Shown piece after piece: positions 6,721 to 15,709 of a DNA stretch of 64,000 bases (its first letter is position 1; every line of letters begins with the position of its first letter). This DNA is from Chloroflexota bacterium (lineage in GTDB: Bacteria > Chloroflexota > Anaerolineae > Anaerolineales > Villigracilaceae): contig JACPVF010000005.1 in assembly GCA_016191845.1 (NCBI GenBank), forward strand, positions 1 through 64,000. Direction: 5' to 3'. Position numbers and translations under genes: made by a program. The notes beneath the pieces were generated by a model, which was given only the letters and a program-made list of their open reading frames with translations, searched no databases and was not told the DNA's origin.

Positions 6721-7920
6721 TTACTCGATCTCGACCGCCATTGCCACGGCCTCGCCACCGCCCAGACACAGCGACGCGATGCCGCGCTTCAGGCCGCGGT
6801 CCTTGAGGGCGTAGACCAGCGTGGTCAGCACGCGCGCACCGCTGGCCCCGAGCGGATGTCCGAGCGAGATGCCGCCGCCGTTGACGTTGACCTTGTTCCA
6901 GTCCCAGCCCTGGTCGGCCAGGGCATAGCCGTTGGCCAGCACCTGCGCGGCGAAAGCCTCGTTCAACTCGACCAGGTCCACGTCGGCCAGGGTCCAGCCG
7001 ATGCGCTGGAGCAGCTTGGGCATGGCCAGCGCGGGCGCGGAGAACAGGTACTTCGGCTCGACCGCCGCCTGGGCATAGCCGACAATGCGCGCGAGGGGAG
7101 CATGTCCGTGCGCCTCGGCATACGCGCGGCTGGAGATGACCGCCGCTGCCGCGCCGTCGTTCATCGACGAGGCATTCCCCGCCGTCACCCTGCCATCCGC
7201 CTTGAAGACGGGCTTGAGTTTGGCGAGCGACTCGACCGTCGTATCCTTGCGCGGACCCTCGTCCGTGTCGACCACCTGGACCTCGCCCTTGCGTCCCTTG
7301 ATCTCGACGGGCGCGATCTCCGCTTTGAACTTGCCTGCCTCGATGGCGGCCACAGCCTTTTGGTGACTCTCGAAGGCGAGTCGGTCCATGGCCTCGCGCG
7401 TCACTTCGTATTCGTCCGCGATGAACTCGGCTGCCATGCCCATGCCCCAATTCTCGAACGGGTCCCACAGGCCGTCGTGGAGCAGGGCATCGGTCAGTGG
7501 CTGGTCGCCGTAGCGCAGTTCGCCCGAGCGGCCGTGGATCAGGTAGGGGACGCGGCTCATCGACTCGAAGCCGCCTGCCACGAACAGGTCCGCATCCCCC
7601 GCGCGGATGGCCTGGGCGGCCTGCATCACCGACTTCAACCCCGAGCCGCAAACCTTGTTGAGCGTGGTCGCGCTGACGGTGGCGGGCACCCCGCCGAAGA
7701 TGGCCGCCTGGCGCGCGGGAGCCTGCCCCTCGCCCGCCTGGACCACGTTGCCCATCCACACTTCCTCGACCTGGGCTGGGTCGATGCCCGAGCGCTCGAC
7801 GGCGGCCCGTACGGCAATCGCCCCCAGCTGGACGGCGGGGAGCACGCTCAGGGCGCCCTGGAATTTTCCGATCGGGGTGCGGACGGCGGATAGGATGACG
7901 GCTTCGTTCTCTTTGCTCAT
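6721..7920 (-). CDS. Thiolase (acetyl-CoA C-acyltransferase)
   Basis: 399 residues, the usual length for a thiolase. The nucleophilic Cys is in NKVCGSG (Cys91), the catalytic His in [14 protein letters not shown] (His355), and the second Cys in [10 protein letters not shown] (Cys385). The enzyme condenses two acyl-CoA units or cleaves 3-ketoacyl-CoA in the cytoplasm. Sequence alone does not settle between the biosynthetic acetyl-CoA acetyltransferase and the degradative form; the short acyl pocket of the former is not ruled out. The gene stands alone, with no beta-oxidation partner next to it. Confidence 0.93.
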   Translation of the reverse strand: MSKENEAVILSAVRTPIGKFQGALSVLPAVQLGAIAVRAAVERSGIDPAQVEEVWMGNVVQAGEGQAPARQAAIFGGVPATVSATTLNKVCGSGLKSVMQAAQAIRAGDADLFVAGGFESMSRVPYLIHGRSGELRYGDQPLTDALLHDGLWDPFENWGMGMAAEFIADEYEVTREAMDRLAFESHQKAVAAIEAGKFKAEIAPVEIKGRKGEVQVVDTDEGPRKDTTVESLAKLKPVFKADGRVTAGNASSMNDGAAAAVISSRAYAEAHGHAPLARIVGYAQAAVEPKYLFSAPALAMPKLLQRIGWTLADVDLVELNEAFAAQVLANGYALADQGWDWNKVNVNGGGISLGHPLGASGARVLTTLVYALKDRGLKRGIASLCLGGGEAVAMAVEIE

Positions 7921-8070
7921 GAATCTCTCCTGTTGGCGAAAGGGTGAGAGGCGTTCCTGTGGACGATCGACGCAGATGCATCCGCTTACCTCGACGTGGG
8001 CGGACGCGCGATTCCTGAAATTATAAAGCCAATGGCAAGGACCATTGGCTTTACATGAAAATGAACTGGA

Positions 8071-8547
8071 TTACATCGAAGGCTGGTCAGGGCTGGCGGG
8101 AGCGGCGGGCTGGTCGGGGGTTCCGAGATAGCCCGTCCCTGCACCTGCCATGGCCGCCAGGGCTGTGCCGACCAGGCCGAAGCAGATGCCCGTCCCGATA
8201 CCGCTGACATAGAAGATGACCTGCTGCCCGGGGTCCGCCGAAGTGGAAGGCACGTTGCCGAACGGCACCTGCATCCCCGACATCTGGACGAAGGCCAGCG
8301 CCGCAATTCCGCCGATGATCTGGCCGATCAGAATCAGCGCCCCGGCGATGGCACCCGAGATGGCACCCACCTTGGCGCCTTCGCTCTTGGCGGGAGCCTT
8401 TTCCTGCCGGGCAGCGAAGTAGCCCGCCACCGCTCCGCCGATCAGGGAAACAAAGGGGCCGCAAAAGCCGACGGCCGCAGACACACAGGCGTTCAAGACC
8501 GCCCCGATGGCTCCAACGATCAAACCCATCCTTACTCTTGGTTGCAT
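8071..8547 (-). CDS. Gly/Ala-rich four-helix membrane protein, unknown
   Basis: 158 residues with four hydrophobic segments rich in Gly and Ala: about residues 8-30, 33-46, 60-90 and 110-140. The C-terminus is a Pro/Ala-rich tail (PDQPAAPASPDQP). Glycine zipper patterns such as GAIAGALILIGQIIGG suggest tight helix packing or oligomers. A perfect ribosome site, GAGGAGG, lies upstream. It may belong to one of the unnamed DUF membrane families found beside lipoproteins in Chloroflexota; I cannot name it. Confidence 0.75.
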   Translation of the reverse strand: MQPRVRMGLIVGAIGAVLNACVSAAVGFCGPFVSLIGGAVAGYFAARQEKAPAKSEGAKVGAISGAIAGALILIGQIIGGIAALAFVQMSGMQVPFGNVPSTSADPGQQVIFYVSGIGTGICFGLVGTALAAMAGAGTGYLGTPDQPAAPASPDQPSM

Positions 8548-8620
8548 AATTCAACCTCCTCGTTGAAATGTGTTTCCATTATACAAGCTTGTGTGCGGAA
8601 TGACGCAGGTTGTCACGAAT

Positions 8621-10231
8621 TTATTGCGCGCCTGCGGGCGGATAGAAGCGCAGCTTCCATTCACCGCCGCCCAGGCTGGTGACGCTGGAATAGGGTGTGA
8701 CCACCACCACCCAGGTGTGACCCGGCTTGAGCGGCACGGGATTGCCGTCGCGGTCCACCCATTGGATGGGGCGGCGCAGCCCCGTGCGTTTTTCGTACGC
8801 GCCCGAGCGGGTGCTCCAACGGATGTCGTACACGCGGCCATCGCGGAAGAGCATGGCGGGGCCTTCGTTGCCCTGGCTCAGGTCCATGTCGAGGATGGTC
8901 GGTGCGATGACCTGATGCTCGGCAAACAGCACGATGACGTTCTCGAAGTGCAGTTGACGTCCGTTCAAGCGGTCGGTGTCGGGGTGGAGCTGGCCTGCGG
9001 TGGCCTTGTCGACGTTGTCGGTGTAACGCAGGTAGGATTGCATCAACGGGTCGTAGGTCCAGCCCGATTGGTTGAGGTTGGCGATGAACACGTCGAGCTG
9101 GGTCGCGGCCGATCCGCCCTCGGGCGGCAGATCGGTGTATTGATTGCTGGCGTAGTCGAAGACCGTATCGGCCTTTTCGTTTTCCTCGGCGATGGCGCGC
9201 ATGCGCGTGATGTCGAGCATCGCGCCGCCTTCCGTGACCTGGTGCGTGACCATCGCACATTGCGGGATCTTGTCGAGCACTTCCTCCGAGGCGAAGGCAT
9301 AGATCAGGCACGAGTCCTGGAACATGGCGGCGAAGTCGGCATAGACCAACCGCCCCGAGCGCACGGGACCGATCTCAGGGTCGATGCCTTTAGCGGTGGG
9401 ATTCGGGGTGGGGGTGACCCCCACAGGCGGGACCAGGCCAACGTCCACGGACAGGGTGGAGGCGGCGACTTCCACAGGAGTCCGCCCTGAGGCTGGGTCC
9501 ACATCACTGTCGTGATCCTCGTCTCCAACATTCGCCTGCGTGAACTGCATCCCGTCGGGAAGGCTGACTTCGAGCGTGTACGTTCCAGGCTCGACGTTGA
9601 AGCCGTAATCGCCGTTGCTGTCGGTCGTGGTCGAGCCGACGGGCTGCCCGCTGGCGTCGTACAGGTCCACGCACACCCCGCCGACGCCAGGTTCGCCGTA
9701 ATCCTGCACGCCGTTCCGGTTCGTGTCGAGCCAGACGCGATTGCCAAAGTAGGTCTCATCCGCACGGAAGGGTTCCATGCGCACGTCACACCCGCCTGTG
9801 AAGGGGACTTCGGGCTGCGGGAAGTCGCCGTAGAAGACGCTCAAGAAACGCGTGGCACCCTCGGTGATGTAGATCTCGAAGACGTAGTTCGCAAAAGATA
9901 ATCCCGCTTGCGGCCGCGCCGTGACGGGGAAGTTCGAGACCGAGACCAGCAGGGCGGGCAGATCGAGCGCGGTTTTGTCGAGCACGGGCTGGCCCGTGAG
10001 TGGATTGTAGCCCGCGGGGAAGTCGTCAGGACCGAGATCGAGCGGGGTGGCGAACGGCTGCGGGGTAGGCGGGACAGATGCTGTAGCGGTGGGGAGATCG
10101 GTCGGGCTGGATGCGGGCGGTTGCGTCTCGCCTGCCGTTGGGGCGGGGGCGCTGGTGGATGGGACAGTGCAGGCAGTGGCGATAAAAGAGAGGATCAGCA
10201 GCGCAACCAGTGAATTTTTGTATCGGAACAT
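8621..10231 (-). CDS. DUF3048 lipoprotein with inserted SdrD B-like domain
   Basis: 536 residues. A signal peptide ends in IATAC, a lipobox, followed by a Pro/Thr/Ala-rich linker to about residue 65. The DUF3048 fold starts with LPALLVSVSNFP and ARPQAGLSFANYVFEIYITEGATRFLSVFYG (about 92-150). A Ca-binding-type SdrD B-like module then intervenes (FGNRVWLDTNRNGVQDYGEP, about 162-270), after which DUF3048 resumes with EIGPVRSGRLVY and runs to a C-terminal beta domain. In family members I recall (YerB-like), the ITRFMAVF and IGPVRSAR blocks are close together, so the B-like module looks inserted. Expected at the outer membrane face; molecular function unknown. Confidence 0.82.
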   Translation of the reverse strand: MFRYKNSLVALLILSFIATACTVPSTSAPAPTAGETQPPASSPTDLPTATASVPPTPQPFATPLDLGPDDFPAGYNPLTGQPVLDKTALDLPALLVSVSNFPVTARPQAGLSFANYVFEIYITEGATRFLSVFYGDFPQPEVPFTGGCDVRMEPFRADETYFGNRVWLDTNRNGVQDYGEPGVGGVCVDLYDASGQPVGSTTTDSNGDYGFNVEPGTYTLEVSLPDGMQFTQANVGDEDHDSDVDPASGRTPVEVAASTLSVDVGLVPPVGVTPTPNPTAKGIDPEIGPVRSGRLVYADFAAMFQDSCLIYAFASEEVLDKIPQCAMVTHQVTEGGAMLDITRMRAIAEENEKADTVFDYASNQYTDLPPEGGSAATQLDVFIANLNQSGWTYDPLMQSYLRYTDNVDKATAGQLHPDTDRLNGRQLHFENVIVLFAEHQVIAPTILDMDLSQGNEGPAMLFRDGRVYDIRWSTRSGAYEKRTGLRRPIQWVDRDGNPVPLKPGHTWVVVVTPYSSVTSLGGGEWKLRFYPPAGAQ

Positions 10232-10553
10232 GGAACCTCCAAAAGAATTTCAAGGAGACGCGTCTAGGTGGGGAATTGAACCGGGGATGAACGGCGATGA
10301 ACAGTGGTTCAGATTCAAAAACGCGCTGGACCTCGAAAGCACAAAAAATCCTTGTTCATCCCTGTTTATCTCTGGTGAATTTTTTTGTTAACGCAAAGTC
10401 GCGAGGACGCCATGCTGTGTTCCTTGCGTCCCCGCGGCGTTGCTTTGGAAAATGGGTTTTATCTGAGGGTTTGAGAATTTGATTCAAGGTTGCTTCGGTG
10501 GTCGAGTAGCCCGACGCGTAGCGGAGGGCGTATCGAGACCACCCTTGAATAGT
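10232..10553. repeat. Intergenic stretch holding three palindromic elements
   Basis: No gene is seen. Three self-complementary segments follow one another: one around 10288-10388 (GATGAACAGTGGTTCA against TTCATCCCTGTTTATC), one around 10393-10438 (CGCAAAGTCGCGAGGACGC against TTGCGTCCCCGCGGCG), and one at 10483-10549 bounded by TTCAAGG and CCTTGAA. They look like small non-autonomous dispersed repeats. Confidence 0.6.
10483..10549. repeat. 67-bp palindromic element with TTCAAGG/CCTTGAA ends
   Basis: The outer arms TTCAAGG and CCTTGAA pair; inside them GGTGGTCGA pairs with TCGAGACCACC, around a GC-rich middle. REP-like. Confidence 0.7.
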
Positions 10554-11039
10554 TTAATCGGCCGCAAATGCTTCGCGTACGCGGCGATAGGTGTCTTCGA
10601 GCGACTCGGGCAGCACGCGCGTCTCGCCCAGCGCCGACATGAAATTGGTGTCGCCCGTCCAACGCGGTACGATGTGGATGTGGACGTGCCCCAGCACGCC
10701 CGCGCCCGCCGCCTTGCCGATGTTGACGCCCACGTTGAATCCCTGCGGCTTGTACACGCCGCGCAGGACCGTGGTGCAGCGCGCGGTCAGTTCCATCATT
10801 TCGGCGCGGGTGACGGAGTCGAGTTCTTCGAGGTTGGGAGCATGCGTGAAGGGGATTACCATCAGATGTCCGCTCGTGTAGGGGAAGCGGTTGAGGATGA
10901 CGTAGGCCCGTTCGCCGCGGAACGCGATCAGGTTCTCGGCGCTGTCGGCTTTGGCCTGCGCGTTGCAGAACACGCAGCCTTCTTCTTTATCGTGATTATC
11001 GATGTATTTCATTCGCCAGGGGGACCAGAGGTGATTCAT
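10554..11039 (-). CDS. HIT-family nucleotide hydrolase/transferase
   Basis: 161 residues. The histidine triad HVHIHIVPRW lies near residue 115. A CVFC pair near residue 23 suggests bound zinc. The N-terminal MNHLWSPWRMKYI is typical of the branch related to Ap4A phosphorylases and FHIT. Such enzymes cut dinucleoside polyphosphates or related nucleotide conjugates in the cytoplasm. I chose the ATG at 11039 because the 27 codons upstream are not HIT-like. Confidence 0.9.
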   Translation of the reverse strand: MNHLWSPWRMKYIDNHDKEEGCVFCNAQAKADSAENLIAFRGERAYVILNRFPYTSGHLMVIPFTHAPNLEELDSVTRAEMMELTARCTTVLRGVYKPQGFNVGVNIGKAAGAGVLGHVHIHIVPRWTGDTNFMSALGETRVLPESLEDTYRRVREAFAAD

Positions 11040-11238
11040 AGGATGTCTGGAATTGTAGCACAGCGCAGCCGCTTCGCGGCCGCAACCAAAGGTTGCTCGT
11101 GATTTGTGCGAATAGCGCAAATCCTGCGCCGTAATACTATAAACCGCCCGCGCCCTGCTGAGCCGACGGGGGCATGGACGAGTCCCGAAAATCGATTCCT
11201 ACTTGTAAACCTGCCCATCTTCGAGTATCCTCGCTTTG

Positions 11239-12450
11239 ATGCAGCCCTCGCTCTTTTCCGCCCAGCAGTGGACCGTCTCGCGGTTGACGGCTTACATCCG
11301 CAACCTGATCGAGACCGACGCCGTGCTCCAGGATGTGACCGTCACGGGCGAGATCTCCAACCTGTCGCGACCCGCTTCGGGGCACGTGTATTTCACGCTC
11401 AAGGACGCCAACTCCTCGCTGAAATGTGTGATGTGGAAGACGGGCGCCGCGCGCCTGCGCATGGTCTTGCAGGATGGACTGGCCGTGGAAGTCCACGGCC
11501 GCCTGGGGATCTACGAGGTCAGCGGGCAGTATCAGCTCTACGTCGACCAGATCAAGCCCGTCGGTGAGGGTGCGCTCTACCAGGAATTCATGCGCCTGAA
11601 GGCCATGCTCGAAGCCGAGGGACTGTTCGACCCCGACCGCAAGCGTCCCATCCCGAGCCTGCCCAAGCATATCGGCATTGTCACTTCGGCCACGGGCGCC
11701 GCCCTGCGCGACATGCTCAACACCCTGCGCCGACGGCTGCCGCTGGCTGAGGTCATCCTCGCGCCCTCGCCCGTGCAGGGGACCGAGGCCCCGCCCGCGC
11801 TGGTGAATTCGCTTGAAGCGTTGAATCGCCTGCATCCCGATGTGATCCTGATCGCGCGCGGCGGCGGTTCCATCGAGGACCTGTGGGCCTTCAACGACGA
11901 GCGCGTGGTGCGCGCCGTGGCTGCCTCGCGGGCGCCCGTCATCAGCGGCGTGGGTCACGAGACCGATTTCACCCTGTGCGACTTCGCCGCCGACCTGCGC
12001 GCGCCGACCCCCACCGCCGCGGCGGAACTGGCCACGCAGACGACCCTCGACGACCTGCGCGACGACCTCTCCGCACAGGAGGCCCGCCTCGTGTCCCTGA
12101 CCCTCGGCCTGCTCGACGATCAGCAGGTGTGGATCTCGTCCCTGGCGGCGCGTCTGCGCTACGTCTCGCCCGAGCGGCAGATCCAATCCGCCGCCCAGCG
12201 CGTGGACGATCTCTCGCGCCGCGCGCTTTCCGCGCTGACGCACCGTATCCAATTGCAGGCTTCGCGTGTTGAAGGGATGTCGAGCCGCTTGCAGGCCCTG
12301 AATCCTGCCAGCATCCTCTCACGTGGATATGCCATCGTCACCCGTCAGGCGGATGGCCGCGTCGTGGGCCGCGTGGCCGACGCGCAGGGAACGCTCAAGG
12401 TGCGCGTCAGCGACGGCGAGTTCGAAGCAAGTGTCCATCCGCAATCATAA
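11239..12450 (+). CDS. xseA: Exodeoxyribonuclease VII large subunit
   Basis: 403 residues. An N-terminal OB-fold (about residues 1-100; VTVTGEISNLSRPASGHVYFTLKD) is followed by the central nuclease region (IGIVTSATGAALRDMLNTL, ARGGGSIEDLWAFNDE, SGVGHETDFTLCDFAADLRAPTP) and a C-terminal helical part with LNPASILSRGYAIV. The enzyme degrades single-stranded DNA together with several small subunits. The in-frame TTG at 11236 is an alternative start; ATG 11239 fits the family better. xseB follows after 15 bases. Confidence 0.96.
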   Translation: MQPSLFSAQQWTVSRLTAYIRNLIETDAVLQDVTVTGEISNLSRPASGHVYFTLKDANSSLKCVMWKTGAARLRMVLQDGLAVEVHGRLGIYEVSGQYQLYVDQIKPVGEGALYQEFMRLKAMLEAEGLFDPDRKRPIPSLPKHIGIVTSATGAALRDMLNTLRRRLPLAEVILAPSPVQGTEAPPALVNSLEALNRLHPDVILIARGGGSIEDLWAFNDERVVRAVAASRAPVISGVGHETDFTLCDFAADLRAPTPTAAAELATQTTLDDLRDDLSAQEARLVSLTLGLLDDQQVWISSLAARLRYVSPERQIQSAAQRVDDLSRRALSALTHRIQLQASRVEGMSSRLQALNPASILSRGYAIVTRQADGRVVGRVADAQGTLKVRVSDGEFEASVHPQS

Positions 12451-12465
12451 ATTTTTTGGAGCAAC

Positions 12466-12717
12466 ATGGCCAAGTCCAAACCCACCCCCAAGCCCGTGGA
12501 AGAACTGACCTATGAGGAAGCCCTCGCCGAATTGGAGTCCATCGTCACCGTGTTGGAAGGGGATGCTTCGCAGAATCCGCTCGAGGAGTCGATCAAGCTG
12601 TTCGAACGGGGCCAGGCCCTCATCCAGCGCTGCGGGGAGATGCTCGAAGCGGCCGAGCTCAAGGTGAAGCAGATGTCGGGCGGCGAGGCCATCCCCTTCG
12701 AGGACGAGTCCGCATGA
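12466..12717 (+). CDS. xseB: Exodeoxyribonuclease VII small subunit
   Basis: 83 residues. The family core LTYEEALAELESIVTVLEGD, LEESIKLFERGQALIQRCGEML and a Lys-rich third helix is complete. It binds the large subunit along its coiled coil. It has a short Pro/Lys-rich N-terminal extension and a C-terminal acidic tail. It overlaps the next gene by four bases (ATGA), so the three genes form one translation-coupled operon. Confidence 0.96.
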   Translation: MAKSKPTPKPVEELTYEEALAELESIVTVLEGDASQNPLEESIKLFERGQALIQRCGEMLEAAELKVKQMSGGEAIPFEDESA

Positions 12718-13166
12718 ATCTCCTGAACATTTTAAAGAACGAAGCCCTCATCAGCGGTCTGACGGCCTGGCTGCTGGCTCAGATACTCAAGGTGCCCTTC
12801 GAGTTTTTTCGTTCACGCAAATGGAATTGGGCCATGTTGCTGGCGGCGGGCGGCATGCCCAGCTCGCACTCGTCCCTGATGGTGGGCGCGACCATGGCCA
12901 TCGGCCTGCACGAAGGTTTCGACAGTTCCATGTTCGCATTGGGCGTGGCCATCACCATGATTGTCATCTATGATGCAGCGGGTGTGCGCCGACAGGCTGG
13001 CATGCATGCGGAGCGTATCAATGTGTTGTTCGAGGAGCTGCTGCGAGGTCACATCTGGAGCGAGGAGGAATTGCGGGAGGTGCTCGGTCACACGCCGTTG
13101 GAAGTGACAGGCGGTGTGCTGCTGGGAATTCTGGTGGCCATCCTCTTGTGGATGTATGTTCTGTAG
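12714..13166 (+). CDS. Divergent PAP2 (YuiD-like) membrane protein
   Basis: 150 residues with three or four membrane helices. GGMPSSHSSLMVGATMAIGL and IVIYDAAGVRRQAGMHAERIN are the signature blocks of the divergent PAP2 family, which is distantly related to acid phosphatases acting on lipid-linked phosphates. The true substrate is unknown. It overlaps xseB by four bases, an arrangement that links it to that operon only by position. A terminator follows at once. Confidence 0.88.
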   Translation: MNLLNILKNEALISGLTAWLLAQILKVPFEFFRSRKWNWAMLLAAGGMPSSHSSLMVGATMAIGLHEGFDSSMFALGVAITMIVIYDAAGVRRQAGMHAERINVLFEELLRGHIWSEEELREVLGHTPLEVTGGVLLGILVAILLWMYVL

Positions 13167-13198
13167 AAAAAATCCCCAACCTCAAGTTGGGGATTTTT
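13167..13198. terminator. Bidirectional rho-independent terminator
   Basis: AAAAAATCCCCAAC and GTTGGGGATTTTT form a stem with a CTCAA loop and T-runs on both strands, between convergent genes ending at 13166 and 13208. Confidence 0.9.
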
Positions 13199-13207
13199 AT
13201 TCGAGGA

Positions 13208-13915
13208 TCAGGCTTCATCTTTGGGCGCGAACCAGTATCCGCGTCCCCATTGCGTGTGGATATATTGATGCCCCCCCTGCTGAGCATCCTCCAGTTTCTT
13301 GCGCAGATAATGTACGTATAACGAAACGGTCGAGTTCGAGCAGCTATATGATTCTCCCCAGGCTTCACGCATCAGTTCACGGTGCGACACCACCTGTCCT
13401 TTGTGACGCACCAGACAGGAGAGCAGGGAAAACTCGATCGGGGATAAGGCGATATTTTTCCCGTTGACGACGACGGATTTATCCTCCAGCCCGATGTGCA
13501 GGATATCGTCTTCATACTGATTAACTGTCGCGGAGGACTCAGACGCGCGATTCTGATTGCGCCGCAGCAGGGCGCGGACCCGCGCCTCCAATTCGGGGCG
13601 GCTGAAGGGCTTCTTGACAAAATCGTCGGCGCCCACGTTGAATCCGCGCAGGATGTCCGAATCGTGGGTGCGCGCCGTCAGCATCAGGATGGGTACATTG
13701 CTTAACTCGCGCAGGCGGCTGCACACTTCGAAACCATCCATGATGGGCATCATTAAATCCAGGATGATCAAGTCGGGGTGGAGATCGTAGGCTTTCTTCA
13801 AACCCTCTGCACCAGTACAGGCCCCATGGGTGATCATACCCTGGGGTTTGAAGATCATTTCGACCAAGCTGCGAACGTCGGGGTCATCATCGATGACGAG
13901 AATCCGCTCGTTCAT
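13208..13915 (-). CDS. OmpR/PhoB-type response regulator, orphan
   Basis: 235 residues. The receiver domain has the acidic pair DDD at 9-11, phospho-acceptor Asp53 in ILDLMMPIMDG, the Thr in MLTART and the Lys in DFVKKPF. The C-terminal winged helix starts near residue 135 and contains LSPIEFSLLSCLVRHKGQVV and SLYVHYLRKKLED. It should bind DNA as a phosphorylated dimer. The ATG at 13915 has GGAGGA upstream on the minus strand; a longer frame to 14029 lacks that. No histidine kinase lies next to it, so the partner is elsewhere. Confidence 0.92.
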   Translation of the reverse strand: MNERILVIDDDPDVRSLVEMIFKPQGMITHGACTGAEGLKKAYDLHPDLIILDLMMPIMDGFEVCSRLRELSNVPILMLTARTHDSDILRGFNVGADDFVKKPFSRPELEARVRALLRRNQNRASESSATVNQYEDDILHIGLEDKSVVVNGKNIALSPIEFSLLSCLVRHKGQVVSHRELMREAWGESYSCSNSTVSLYVHYLRKKLEDAQQGGHQYIHTQWGRGYWFAPKDEA

Positions 13916-14062
13916 ATTTCCTCCAGTCATGGCCAGCCGTGCTCCGTTGCGGCCTCGATGTATTACGCGGGAGCGCTCGTGCTTCCGCTTTTGACTGGCT
14001 GGGGCGTCTGTTGTTTGCGGGGTCCGCAATTGGGAATACTATAGCATAAATAATGAAGTCAA

Positions 14063-15637
14063 TCAACGAATCCGAGATACTTTCGAGCTGATCCAGGTTC
14101 GCAGGGCGATCACTTCGGGGACGCGCAGGATCAACATCCCCAGGCCGTAGATCAGACCCCCAAGCGCCACGCCGCCCGCCGCGATGAGCCAGATGCTCCG
14201 ACCCTCCGTCAACTTGAGCCAGCCCCACAGCCCAAGCGACATGGCCAGCGTGGACAGGGTTGCGGCCCCGAATCCGCGCAGCAGGTGCGGACCCTCCAGC
14301 CCGTCCAGCCGTTTGCGCATGAAGAGGAAGAGAACGATGCCTTCGAGGGCGGTGGCAAAGGAGTTGGCCAGGGCCAACCCGCCGTGAGGCATCCAGCCGA
14401 CCTTCTCGAAGACCCACGCGAACAGAAAACTGAAGATCACGTTCAGGCCCATTGCCACGGCGCCAACCAGTACAGGCGTCTTCGTGTCGTGCAGGGCGTA
14501 GAAGGCGCGCGAGAGGATCTCGACGATGGAATGTCCGACGAGACCCGCCGTGTACCATAGCAACGCCCAGGCCACCATCTGTGTGGAGTTGACGTCGAAC
14601 TCCCCACGCTGGAAGAGGGCCGCAATGACCGAGTCGCGCAGCAGGATCAATCCCAAGGTGGCGGGCAGCGAGAGCAGCACCACACCGCGCAACGTGGCGG
14701 CCAGCGAGGCGCGCATCTCGCCGTGTTCACCGCGCGCGGCCTGCGCCGAGAAGGTCGGCAGGGCGGCGATGGCAATCGCTTGTGCGATGGCCACCTGCGG
14801 CATGGTCATGATCTGGAAGGCATACTTGATGGCTGAGAGCGAGCCCTCGCTCAGTCCGCTGGCGATGATGGTGTTGACCACGAAGTTGAGCTGCACCACG
14901 GCAACGCCCAGCAGCCGCGGACCCATCAGCCGTCCCACCTCGCGCACGGCAGGGTTGTCGAGGCCGAAGGTGGGCAGGTAGATCCGCGCGGGGAGTTTGA
15001 ACAGGTCGGGGAGTTGGACCAGCAGATGCAGGGCTGCGCCGAGGACGGCTCCCCAGGCCAGGCCGAAGATTCCCATCGAAGGTACGAGGAAGAGCAGCCC
15101 GAAGATCATACCGATCCAATACATGCTGGGTGCCAGCGCGGGCAGTAGGAATTTTTGGTGCGAGTTGAGGATGCCCATCAGCAGTCCGCTCACGCCGAAG
15201 ATGGCAGGCGCGATCAACAGGATGCGTAGCAGGGAAGCCGCCAGCACCTGCTGTTCGGCGACGAGATCGGGTGCGAGGATATAGCGGATGATCTGCGGGG
15301 CGAGGATGGCTGAGAGAACGCTGAGCAGGCTCAGGGTTGCCAGCACGATGTTGACGATGGACGAAGCCAGCTTCCAGGCCGAGGCGCGGTCGTCCCTGGC
15401 GAGGAATCCCGTGAAGGTCGGGATGAAAGCCGACGAGAGCGCGCCGCCCGCCACCAGGCTGAAGATCAGGTCGGGATAGGTCGAGGCGGCATAGAAGGCA
15501 TCGATGGCCTGGTCGGTGCCGAAGGCGTTGGAGATGAGGATCTGCCGCACCAGCCCGACCAGGTTGCTCAACACGAAAGCAAACATGATCGTGCCCGCGG
15601 CGCGTGCGATCTGACGGTTGGAAGAGTTCTCGGTCAC
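14063..15637 (-). CDS. murJ: MurJ lipid II flippase
   Basis: 524 residues with about 14 membrane helices, the MVF/MATE-type layout of MurJ (MviN). SLVAGGALSSAFIPTF near residue 60 and the QLPDLFKLP region are characteristic. It moves lipid II across the cytoplasmic membrane for peptidoglycan synthesis. The start is a GTG at 15637. A TATAAT on the minus strand ends eight bases before it, so the transcript may have almost no leader. The gene diverges from the PLD lipoprotein at 15710. Confidence 0.93.
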   Translation of the reverse strand: MTENSSNRQIARAAGTIMFAFVLSNLVGLVRQILISNAFGTDQAIDAFYAASTYPDLIFSLVAGGALSSAFIPTFTGFLARDDRASAWKLASSIVNIVLATLSLLSVLSAILAPQIIRYILAPDLVAEQQVLAASLLRILLIAPAIFGVSGLLMGILNSHQKFLLPALAPSMYWIGMIFGLLFLVPSMGIFGLAWGAVLGAALHLLVQLPDLFKLPARIYLPTFGLDNPAVREVGRLMGPRLLGVAVVQLNFVVNTIIASGLSEGSLSAIKYAFQIMTMPQVAIAQAIAIAALPTFSAQAARGEHGEMRASLAATLRGVVLLSLPATLGLILLRDSVIAALFQRGEFDVNSTQMVAWALLWYTAGLVGHSIVEILSRAFYALHDTKTPVLVGAVAMGLNVIFSFLFAWVFEKVGWMPHGGLALANSFATALEGIVLFLFMRKRLDGLEGPHLLRGFGAATLSTLAMSLGLWGWLKLTEGRSIWLIAAGGVALGGLIYGLGMLILRVPEVIALRTWISSKVSRIR

Positions 15638-15646
15638 GAGCGGGGA

Positions 15647-15683
15647 TTATACAGCCAATCGTATCGAACAGTTGTGCTATAAT
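15647..15683. promoter_or_regulatory. Divergent promoter region murJ / PLD lipoprotein
   Basis: TATAAT occurs on the minus strand at 15647-15652 (toward murJ) and on the plus strand at 15678-15683 (toward the PLD gene). Neither has a good -35 box, and the -35 region of each would fall in the 25 bases between them. Confidence 0.5.
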
Positions 15684-15709
15684 TTCGCCACCCCCAACCT
15701 GGAGCCAAC

